Part shown: one piece after another, positions 24,817-30,513 of the stretch
How positions within the stretch are numbered: position 1 is the stretch's first letter
Layout: every line of letters begins with the position of its first letter
Assembly: GCA_004297315.1 (NCBI GenBank)
Contig: SCTU01000153.1
Coordinates: 1-30,513, forward strand
Source of the DNA: Dehalococcoidia bacterium
Lineage (GTDB): Bacteria > Chloroflexota > Dehalococcoidia > UBA2979
Reading direction: 5' to 3'
Length of the DNA stretch: 30,513 nt
Notes under the pieces: generated by a model
What the model saw: only the letters and a program-made list of their open reading frames with translations
What the model was told of the DNA's origin: nothing
Databases searched by the model: none
Position numbers and translations under genes: made by a program

Positions 24817-26451
24817 GTGGCCAGCCTGCAACTGGGCGAACGCTCCGGCGGCCGGCAGGCCTCGCGCCGCCAGCGCCTGACGCGTGTCGCGGTCGGCCCG
24901 GTCGAGGCGAGCGCGCTGACGGTCTCGCTGATCGCGTGCGGACTCGCGGTCATCCTCGTCGGCATCCTCCACCTCGCGTCCCCAGAGGCGCTGGGACGGA
25001 CGTCCCGCCTCGCTACGCTCTGGGGCGGCTACGACCACACGCTCATCGCCGTTGGCTACGACCGCCCGCCGCTCCTCACGGCGCTGGCGACACCGTTCGC
25101 GGCGTTTCCCGCGCTGCGTGCGCACGGCCTCGCCGCGGCGCTGGGGGCGTCGGTCGCCGCGGGGGCGGGGGTGCTCGCCGCAGCCGGTGTCGCCCGACGC
25201 GCGGGCCTGCACCAGACCGCGGCCGTGATCTTCATCGCGGCGTTCGCCTTGAACCCGCTCCTCCTGTTCGCCGCGGCGACCGGCCAGCCCGAGGCGCTCC
25301 TCGCGGCGCTACTGCTCGCCTCGCTGGGCCAGTTCGCCTCATGGCTCCAGCGTGAATCCACGGCCGCGCTGATTGGGTCGGGCGTGGCCCTGGGCCTCGC
25401 GTTCTGGGTGCGATATGACGTCGTCCTTCTCGCACCGTTCATGGCGTACCTGCTGCGCTGGGTTGGCAGGCGCCGCCAGCGGTCGGACGAGTCCGAATCG
25501 GCCGACGCGCAGGCATTCGCCTTCCTCACGCCGGTCATCTTCATGGTCGGGCTGTGGACGCTTCTCGACTGGTTCCCGGCGGGAGACCCGTGGCGCTACC
25601 TCGGCCTGGCGCGTGACCTGGCGGCGCTCGGTTCCGACAGCCAGCCGCTGCTCGACCGCATGGCAAGCCTGCGCGGCGACCCGCTCGGCGCGCTCGGCTG
25701 GGGGGCCGCGTGGTCCGTGGCGATCGGGCCGCTCTCGGCGTTCGCCGCAATCGCACTACTCGGCGCGGGCATCGCCCAGCATGACCGGCCCTCAGCGGCT
25801 CTCGGGCTTGCCTGCCTCGCGCTGCCGCTGCCCGCGATCGTCTCCGTGGTGGCGGGCGGACAGCCGCTCGCGGCGCACCTCGCGATTGCCATCGTGCCGG
25901 CCTTCGTCGCCGCGGCCTTCCGCGAGCAGCGCCTGACCGACGGCGTCGCGCCCGAGGCTGCCGCCACGCCGCACCGCCGGACGCAGACCGCAACGGCGCT
26001 GGTCCTGCTGCTCGGGTCGCTGCTCTCTGCCGCCGTCATCCCCCTCGTCCCGAGGGGCGAACAGCCCGGCCATGACGCCCTCGACGCCATCGCGCAGCGC
26101 TCCCCGCGGCCGGTGCCGGAGGATGTCGCGGCGGTCGCCGTCTGGATCGCGTCGAACGTGCAGCCGGGGGACGTGCTCGCGGACAGCAACCGACACGCGG
26201 AGGTCATCCTCGAAACAGGGAACCCGCGGCTGTTCCGCACGGACGCCGACCGCGGCGAGGAGGCCACGCTCTTCGACCCGTCCGGCCTCGCGGGCTACAT
26301 CCTCGCGAGGCGGCCGCTCGACGGCGCCGGCAGGGGGCGGATCGAGCGCTCGACCCCGAACATCTACGCCGACGGGCGGCCATCGCTCACGCTGGCATTC
26401 GAGGCGGGCGACTACCGGGTCTATCGCGTGATTGGCCCGGCGATACCATGA
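24817..26451 (+). CDS. GT-C-like polytopic membrane protein (PMT/ArnT-type glycosyltransferase-like)
   Basis: The 544-residue protein has about ten hydrophobic helices between residues 33 and 390 and a C-terminal soluble segment. After the first helix come WGGYDH (Asp73) and GYDRPPLL (Asp82), resembling the first extracytoplasmic loop of GT-C enzymes that use lipid-linked sugars, where acidic residues are catalytic. The tail begins AVWIASNVQPGDVLADSN, common in GT39-like proteins. The GTG start directly follows the TAA of the GT2 gene, so coupling is likely. It probably transfers a sugar outside the membrane in the pathway served by the GT2; substrate unknown. Confidence 0.8.
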   Translation: MASLQLGERSGGRQASRRQRLTRVAVGPVEASALTVSLIACGLAVILVGILHLASPEALGRTSRLATLWGGYDHTLIAVGYDRPPLLTALATPFAAFPALRAHGLAAALGASVAAGAGVLAAAGVARRAGLHQTAAVIFIAAFALNPLLLFAAATGQPEALLAALLLASLGQFASWLQRESTAALIGSGVALGLAFWVRYDVVLLAPFMAYLLRWVGRRRQRSDESESADAQAFAFLTPVIFMVGLWTLLDWFPAGDPWRYLGLARDLAALGSDSQPLLDRMASLRGDPLGALGWGAAWSVAIGPLSAFAAIALLGAGIAQHDRPSAALGLACLALPLPAIVSVVAGGQPLAAHLAIAIVPAFVAAAFREQRLTDGVAPEAAATPHRRTQTATALVLLLGSLLSAAVIPLVPRGEQPGHDALDAIAQRSPRPVPEDVAAVAVWIASNVQPGDVLADSNRHAEVILETGNPRLFRTDADRGEEATLFDPSGLAGYILARRPLDGAGRGRIERSTPNIYADGRPSLTLAFEAGDYRVYRVIGPAIP

Positions 26452-26473
26452 CGGGCATCTGGGGGAGGACAGC

Positions 26474-27346
26474 GTGACCGAATACACCCGTGAGATCTGG
26501 GTGCGCGTGTCCATGCTGTCGATCTGGCTGGCGCTCGCGGCCGGCGGGATCGCCCTCGTGTCACCCGACCGCGATCTCGCCTTCGCCGGGGCGCTCGGCG
26601 TCGCCATCGTCGCCGGCGTGGGGGTGCTCCGCCCCGTCCGCGCGAGCCACCTGATCATCGCGGGAGGGTTCGCCCTCGTGTTCGGCGTCGTGCAGGCGCT
26701 GCGGAAAGTGGCCCCGGGCGCCGACCCCAACGCTCCCTACGTGGCCGCCGCGGCGATCGGCGCGTTCGCCTTCGCGATCACCGCGATGGTGGCCGACACG
26801 TTGCGCGACGCCTTCATCCGCTACGACGCGGAACTCGAGTCGCGCCAGAAGATCATCGAAGAGGTCGAGTCGGTCGACACGGCCACCGGCGCGACCAAGC
26901 GCCAGCACGCCGACCGCCTGCTGAACGTCGAGGTCGAACGGGCGCGGCGCTACTCCCGCCAGTTCACGTTGGTGATGATCGGGCCGGACAAGTGGGACGA
27001 GTTCGTGACCGTGAACGGGCAGGCGCAGGCGGAGCGGACAGTGACGGCGTTGAGCCACGAGTACCTCGCGCGGCTGCGGAACGTCGACACGCTGATCCAC
27101 ATGGGCGGGGCCACATTCGCTGCCCTGCTTCCGGAGACGCCGGTCCCCGGGGCTCAGGTGGTTGCCGAGAAGCTCGTCGACGTGGGAGAGGTTGTCCTGG
27201 GCGGCGGCGGCGAGTTGCGTGCCGGCATCGCGGGCTTCCCCGACGATGAGGTTACGGGCGCGGGCCTGATCCGGGAGGCCGCCGAGGCGCTGCACTTCGC
27301 GGAGGCCGCCTCGATCCGCGTCGCCAGCCGCTCACTGCTCTCGTAG
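26474..27346 (+). CDS. Membrane protein with degenerate GGDEF domain retaining RxxD I-site
   Basis: The 290-residue protein has four hydrophobic helices (about 10-30, 36-52, 58-76, 88-110), a short linker helix and a GGDEF-fold domain (about 134-290). The start of the domain is recognisable (VDTATGATKRQHADRLL... ERARRYSRQFTLVMIG). The signature reads GGATF at 211-215 instead of GG(D/E)EF, and the first metal-binding aspartate is Gly170, so cyclase activity is unlikely. RNVD at 202-205 lies exactly five residues before the signature, the position of the RxxD inhibitory site that binds c-di-GMP. It may be a c-di-GMP receptor. GGAGG precedes the GTG start. It ends the glycan operon and overlaps the next gene tail to tail by 15 bases. 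Confidence 0.85.
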   Translation: MTEYTREIWVRVSMLSIWLALAAGGIALVSPDRDLAFAGALGVAIVAGVGVLRPVRASHLIIAGGFALVFGVVQALRKVAPGADPNAPYVAAAAIGAFAFAITAMVADTLRDAFIRYDAELESRQKIIEEVESVDTATGATKRQHADRLLNVEVERARRYSRQFTLVMIGPDKWDEFVTVNGQAQAERTVTALSHEYLARLRNVDTLIHMGGATFAALLPETPVPGAQVVAEKLVDVGEVVLGGGGELRAGIAGFPDDEVTGAGLIREAAEALHFAEAASIRVASRSLLS

Positions 27347-27970
27347 GCGGGACTCCCGCGTTCCAAACGGGTGGACATGGCCCGACAGGTGGCACATGTC
27401 GTTCAGCAGCGTGATCACCGGACTGTCGGATGGCCCTTCGACAATGGTCACCGCGGTGTTTCCCGTGCGCAGCCGCGGCAGTTGGCCTTCCGGCACCCCG
27501 ATCAGGTGCGCCACCAACTGAGCGATCGTCCCGGCGTGGCTCACGCACACGGCGACTTCGTGGGCGTGGCGGTCGAGAAGTGCGTCGACGGCGGCAGCAG
27601 CCCGCGTGCGCAAGGACTCGTGTGTCTCCGCGCCGGGGATGACCTCGGCGAGTGGGCGGTTGCCGGTGACATCCCAGCGCGCAGCGACCTCCGTCCAGGT
27701 GAGCCCCTGGGCCTCGCCCCAGCCGCCCTCGCGCAGTCCCTGCACCGGAGTCACCTCCAGCGCGTGCTGCGCGGCGATCGTCTCGGCGGTCTCAAAGGCG
27801 CGCGACAGCGGGCTCGAGTAGATCGCCGCAAGCGGCATCGAGGCGAGGCGTGCCGCGACAAGCCGCGCCTGCTCCCGCCCGGCGTCGGTCAGGGGCAGGT
27901 CGAGGTGGCCCTGCATGATCCGCTGGATGTTGCCCTCGGACTCGCCGTGGCGCACGAAGACGAGCGTCAC
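27332..27970 (-). CDS. Histidine phosphatase superfamily protein (phosphoglycerate mutase/phosphatase-like)
   Basis: The 212-residue protein has the RHG motif FVRHGESEGN (His8), YSSPLSRAFETAE at 51-63, the acidic Glu81 in LREGGWGEAQG and the second catalytic histidine in VSHAGT (His145). This is the cofactor-dependent mutase fold; the short length and the EGGWGEAQG segment suggest a broad phosphatase rather than glycolytic GpmA. In the absence of a serB nearby, phosphoserine phosphatase activity is one possibility, but nothing in the sequence proves it. The GTG start overlaps the NUDIX stop (GTGA). Its 3' end overlaps the degenerate GGDEF gene on the other strand. Confidence 0.9.
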   Translation of the reverse strand: MTLVFVRHGESEGNIQRIMQGHLDLPLTDAGREQARLVAARLASMPLAAIYSSPLSRAFETAETIAAQHALEVTPVQGLREGGWGEAQGLTWTEVAARWDVTGNRPLAEVIPGAETHESLRTRAAAAVDALLDRHAHEVAVCVSHAGTIAQLVAHLIGVPEGQLPRLRTGNTAVTIVEGPSDSPVITLLNDMCHLSGHVHPFGTRESRLREQ

Positions 27971-28551
27971 AGCCGCGTCCCTTCCGCCGGGACACCCTCG
28001 ATCAGGCCGAGGAACTGGACGAGGACGCGCGCCGTCGCGCCCCAGATGACGTGTTCGCCAAACTGGTAGGCGGGGCTGGCGGTGACGACGCCCTCCTGTT
28101 CGACGGCCTTCCATACGTGGTTGGCCGGGTCGAGGAGGTGCGTCAGCGGCACGCGCAGAAGGTCGCTCACCTCGCGCTCCGCGTGGTGGAAGGCGTCGAA
28201 CCCCTTGGCGACGGCGCCGACGTACGGGCGGACGCGGTAGTTGGAGGCGCGTGTGTCCGTGTCGTCGAGCGCGCCGAAGACCTCGACCATCGATGGGGGC
28301 ACGCCGATCTCCTCGTGCGTTTCACGCAGCGCCGTGTCGAGCAGCGTGACGTCGCGCGGGTCGCGCCTGCCGCCGGGGAAGGAGATTTCGCCGCGGTGAT
28401 GCTCCACCGTGGACGTCCGGACCTGGAGGAGGACGTGCTCCTCCCCGCCGACGGCGTGCAGCAACACCAGCACCGCTGCGTCCCGGCGCCCGTCGAGGGC
28501 CATCGGTTGCGCGGTGTACGCGCGGATGATCTCACGGACTCGATCGCGCAT
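27967..28551 (-). CDS. NUDIX hydrolase, coenzyme A pyrophosphatase (NudL) type
   Basis: The 194-residue protein has HHRGEISFPGGRRDPRD at 51-67 followed by LLDTALRETHEEIGV at 70-84. This is the Nudix helix preceded by the UPF0035 signature of CoA hydrolases, which cleave CoA and acyl-CoA to 4'-phosphopantetheine derivatives and 3',5'-ADP. The distal VRPYVGAV segment also fits. The first glutamate of the general Nudix box is not present, which is usual for this subfamily. An AGGGGG precedes the ATG. Its stop overlaps the downstream phosphatase start. Confidence 0.9.
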   Translation of the reverse strand: MRDRVREIIRAYTAQPMALDGRRDAAVLVLLHAVGGEEHVLLQVRTSTVEHHRGEISFPGGRRDPRDVTLLDTALRETHEEIGVPPSMVEVFGALDDTDTRASNYRVRPYVGAVAKGFDAFHHAEREVSDLLRVPLTHLLDPANHVWKAVEQEGVVTASPAYQFGEHVIWGATARVLVQFLGLIEGVPAEGTRL

Positions 28552-28585
28552 GACGCCCCCTGCGACGCTGCCGCCGCCGTGCGAG

Positions 28586-28662
28586 TGGTGGGCCCGCCAG
28601 GATTCGAACCTGGGACCGATCGGTTATGAGCCGACTGCTCTAGGCCGCTGAGCTACAGGCCC
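28586..28662 (-). tRNA. tRNA with CAU anticodon, probably tRNA-Ile2 (lysidine type), CCA encoded
   Basis: A complete cloverleaf is readable on the minus strand. The acceptor stem is GGGCCTG/CGGGCCC, the D-arm GCTC/GAGC, the anticodon stem GTCGG/CCGAT with loop CTCATAA (anticodon at 28628-28626), and the T-arm CCAGG-TTCGAAT-CCTGG. The discriminator is A and CCA is encoded. The initiator features (mismatch at 1-72, three G-C pairs next to the loop) are absent. The acceptor stem resembles isoleucine tRNAs and has C4-G69 and C5-G68, reported as TilS recognition pairs, so Ile2 is favoured over elongator Met. TACGAT at 28680-28675 may be its -10. Confidence 0.95.
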
Positions 28663-28684
28663 GCGCTCGCCGTGATCGTAACGC

Positions 28685-28703
28685 CTGCCCCCCGCGCGGG
28701 CAG
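28685..28703 (-). terminator. Possible terminator hairpin after the response regulator
   Basis: CTGCCC-cccgcgc-GGGCAG forms a 6-base stem with a 7-base G+C-rich loop, starting 5 bases past the response-regulator stop. There is no U-tract, so it may be only a weak or factor-assisted terminator separating that mRNA from the tRNA. Confidence 0.35.
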
Positions 28704-28708
28704 CCGGC

Positions 28709-29131
28709 TCAGAGCGTGGAGGGACCGAGCCCGGCGCCCGGCGGCGAGCCCGCTGCGGGCGGCATCACCGAGGCAAGCAACTGCCGCCACGCGCCCAGCG
28801 CGCCAGGCTTCTCGTAGGCCGCGAACGCGCCCGCCGCGCGCGCCCGGGCAGCGTCCTCCGGCCCCAGCGAAGCCGAGAGCATCGCGACGCGGACGTCCGG
28901 CCGCGCGCCGACGAGCGAGGTAATCACTCCGTAGGACTCGGAGCCTCCGAGACGGCGGTCCATCAATACGGTGGCCCCATGGGGCACCTCGAGCAGTTTG
29001 GGCGCCAGGTCGCGTGTGTCCGTAACCACGCTGACGTGAGCCTGGGGCCACTCCTGCTGGATCAGCGTCCGCATGACGAGGGCCAGGGTGGCCTCGTCGT
29101 CCACGATCACGACGTTCCACGCGCCACTCAC
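28709..29131 (-). CDS. Receiver-domain-only response regulator
   Basis: The 140-residue protein is a single CheY-like receiver with no output domain. The acidic pocket is DDE at 11-13, the phospho-acceptor is Asp58 in VLMDRRLGG, the switch serine lies in MLSAS at 84-88 and Lys108 is in EKPG. All required residues are present. A Pro/Gly-rich tail follows. It probably passes a phosphoryl signal on or is read by protein contact. The GTG start overlaps the stop of the kinase-like gene (GTGA), so the two form a coupled pair. Confidence 0.9.
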   Translation of the reverse strand: MSGAWNVVIVDDEATLALVMRTLIQQEWPQAHVSVVTDTRDLAPKLLEVPHGATVLMDRRLGGSESYGVITSLVGARPDVRVAMLSASLGPEDAARARAAGAFAAYEKPGALGAWRQLLASVMPPAAGSPPGAGLGPSTL

Positions 29132-29790
29132 GGCGAGACTCCTACCGGCAGCCAGAGCGTCACCCGTCCGCCCTCGACGGTGAAGGAGGCGCCCTGGCGC
29201 TCCAGCAGGATCTGCGCGGCAGCGAGGCGCTCCACCGGGCCACCCGCATACGTCTGGAGCGAGGAGACAAGCGCCTCCAACGGCTGGCCCTCGAACGGCG
29301 GGATGTCGACGCCGGCGGGCACCGAGAGCACCACGAAGCCGTCCTCCACACCCACCCGCACCTCGACGGGGTCGCCTCCCGCGATGTCGTCGAGCAAAGC
29401 CCGCACGGTCATCGGGTCGACGGCGACGATACGGCCCGCGCAGCCGGGCACCTCAGAGATCACCGTGTGGCCGCCGAGGATGAGGCCCAGCGGCGCCCGG
29501 TCGTGCTCGAACACGTGACGTCGCGCGCGCGAAAGCGTCGTGAGCGCCTGAAGCATGCGCTCGATGTCGCGCGCGCCGGAATGCAGCCCGTCGAGCGCGA
29601 CGGCCCGCGTCGCGCCATCGAGAGCGCCCTCAGGCTCACGCAGGAGCTCGGCCGCCAAGGTGAGGCCAAGCAACGGGGAGCGGAGGTCGTGGGAGACCGA
29701 GAACAGAAGCGCATCGACCAACGGCCAGGCACCAGCAGCGGCCAGCGGCTGCGGCCGGTCAACAGTTTGCACGGTTGCGGCTCCCGTCAC
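29128..29790 (-). CDS. Small histidine-kinase-like protein with intact H-box and degenerate ATPase domain
   Basis: The 220-residue protein lacks membrane helices and sensor domains. The dimerisation/phospho-acceptor helix carries FSVSHDLRSPLLGL with His34. The C-terminal half aligns by pattern with HATPase_c, but the N-box position reads LLDDIAGG (132-139) without asparagine. The D-box DxGxG is replaced by VPAGVDIPP, and the G2 region is GGPVERLAAAQILL. ATP binding therefore looks lost. It might be a phosphotransfer protein, a pseudokinase or a phosphatase for the coupled receiver. The GTG start has AGGGG just upstream. Confidence 0.83.
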   Translation of the reverse strand: MTGAATVQTVDRPQPLAAAGAWPLVDALLFSVSHDLRSPLLGLTLAAELLREPEGALDGATRAVALDGLHSGARDIERMLQALTTLSRARRHVFEHDRAPLGLILGGHTVISEVPGCAGRIVAVDPMTVRALLDDIAGGDPVEVRVGVEDGFVVLSVPAGVDIPPFEGQPLEALVSSLQTYAGGPVERLAAAQILLERQGASFTVEGGRVTLWLPVGVSP

Positions 29791-29830
29791 GCCATCCCCT
29801 GCGACGCGTCAGGCCGATACCAGCAACGTG

Positions 29831-29844
29831 GCGGGCATGCCCGC
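29831..29844. promoter_or_regulatory. Perfect 14-base palindrome upstream of the kinase-like gene
   Basis: GCGGGCATGCCCGC lies 41 bases before the GTG of the kinase-like gene and 51 bases after the HIT gene stop, in a 104-base gap. A loopless palindrome suits a dimeric regulator better than an RNA hairpin. In G+C-rich DNA it may also arise by chance. Confidence 0.3.
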
Positions 29845-29894
29845 GCCATCTTGCGACGCTGGCCCGAGGCCCGCAAGCCCGGCGATCCCCGTGT

Positions 29895-30260
29895 TCAGGC
29901 CACCGGACCGAGCGCCCGTCCGCCCAAGATGTGGAGGTGCAGGTGGCCGACCGTCTGCCCGGCGTCGTCCCCGCAGTTCAACACGAGGCGGTAGCCGCGC
30001 TCTGCCAGCCCCTGTGCCGCTGCGATCCGGGTGGCCGCGTGCACCATGCGCCCGATCCAGTCCGTGTCCGCCTCGCTGATCGTCGCCGGCGACGTAGGCG
30101 GCTGCCCGCGCGGCACGAGGATGATGTGCACGGGTGCGGCCGGCTCGATGTCCCGAAACGCGACGAAATCCGCGTCCTCGTACACGCGCTCGCTGGGGAT
30201 CTCCCCGCGCAGGATGCGAGCGAAGACGTTGCTCGGGTCGTAGCGGGCGTCGATCGGCAC
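29895..30260 (-). CDS. HIT-family protein, HINT type
   Basis: The 121-residue protein has the HINT plan: NVFARILRGEIPSERVYEDADFVAFRDI at the N-terminus without the CxxC zinc pair, HIILVPRG near 45-52, LNCGDDAGQTVGHLHLHILGG with the histidine triad at 106-110, and a GRALGP tail. HINT proteins hydrolyse AMP-linked phosphoramidates. GGAGGAGG stands six bases before the GTG, a very strong ribosome-binding site that fixes the start. It is the better HINT match of the two HIT genes in the window. Confidence 0.94.
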   Translation of the reverse strand: MPIDARYDPSNVFARILRGEIPSERVYEDADFVAFRDIEPAAPVHIILVPRGQPPTSPATISEADTDWIGRMVHAATRIAAAQGLAERGYRLVLNCGDDAGQTVGHLHLHILGGRALGPVA

Positions 30261-30330
30261 GGCAGCCCTCCTCCGGCCGCCATCCTAGCGCCTGGCCACC
30301 TCGGGTTCGCGCGTCCGCGGGTCCCGACGT

Positions 30331-30513
30331 TTACACGCCCTTGAACACCGGGTCGCGGCGCTCGAGGAGCGCCTGGCGCGCCTCTTTGGCGTCCTCGGAC
30401 TGGTTGAGGATGAAGGCGGCGTTCGAGGTGAGCACCGCGGTCGTCTCGAGGTTGCTGTCCAGGGCGTGGCGCATGTTGCGCTTGTTGATCCATTGCGTGA
30501 TCGGCGGGCTCTT
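30331..30513 (-). CDS. Enoyl-CoA hydratase/isomerase family, C-terminal fragment (cut by window edge)
   Basis: The last 60 codons are present, ending at TAA 30333-30331. The helical C-terminus reads ...NQSEDAKEARQALLERRDPVFKGV, the standard tail of crotonase-fold enoyl-CoA hydratases, where the final F-K-G-V/x is typical. The active-site region is outside the window. No downstream partner in beta-oxidation is seen; the HIT gene follows 70 bases later. Confidence 0.82.
   Translation of the reverse strand, partial: KSPPITQWINKRNMRHALDSNLETTAVLTSNAAFILNQSEDAKEARQALLERRDPVFKGV

Noticed and set aside
23889..25355. A 488-codon plus-strand frame crossing the GT2/GT-C junction
   Set aside because: It is the +1 shadow of the glycosyltransferase genes, whose catalytic motifs are in the other frame.
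1..30513. Mobile elements, attachment sites or prophage
   Set aside because: No transposase, integrase, terminal repeats or composition break was seen; all genes look like stable chromosomal ones.

Overview
The window is a gene-dense, visibly G+C-rich bacterial chromosome segment with almost no gap above about 200 bases and no insertion sequence, phage gene, CRISPR array or rRNA. Twenty-eight intact protein genes, two genes cut by the window edges and one tRNA can be supported. The gene content (CdaA/YbbR pair, MutS2, ComEA/ComEC, RNase PH, a class V aminotransferase beside SerA, a GpsA with a GTTxWG nucleotide-binding motif) fits Chloroflexota, perhaps a Dehalococcoidia-type lineage. That placement is inference from family resemblance, not from a marker tree.

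Positions 1-5442 (minus strand) carry argF and then a very tight run cdaA-ybbR-der-plsY-gpsA. The cdaA/ybbR, ybbR/der and der/plsY junctions are 4-base ATGA overlaps. This joins c-di-AMP synthesis, ribosome assembly and phospholipid acylation in one transcription unit. Positions 5615-8454 (plus) are the DNA-uptake pair comEA-comEC. Converging on comEC is a small minus-strand gene (8451-8756) that looks like a solitary Cas2/SinR-fold protein, with its own promoter overlapped by a perfect inverted repeat. Next come rph, a cupin-like gene and a HIT-family gene.

Positions 10581-14655 hold a serine-metabolism neighbourhood: a DUF1015 gene tail to tail with serA, and a class V aminotransferase upstream of serA that may act as phosphoserine transaminase. 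Divergent from it are selA, mutS2 (overlapping selA by 11 bases) and a nitroreductase.

Positions 19365-27346 (plus) are the most striking part: five closely spaced genes forming a probable envelope-glycan operon. They encode a cysteine-rich zinc-binding protein with a duplicated alpha/beta domain, a small two-helix membrane protein, a 1319-residue family 2 glycosyltransferase with about six tandem GspE-N/MshEN-like units, a GT-C-like polytopic membrane protein, and a membrane protein with a GGDEF domain whose active site is lost (GGATF) but whose RxxD inhibitory-site motif remains. Together they suggest glycan synthesis controlled by c-di-GMP binding.

Positions 27332-30513 (minus) hold a histidine phosphatase and a CoA-type NUDIX hydrolase (GTGA overlap), a tRNA with CAU anticodon, a receiver-only response regulator and a small histidine kinase with a degenerate ATPase domain (GTGA overlap), a second HIT protein and the C-terminus of an enoyl-CoA hydratase.
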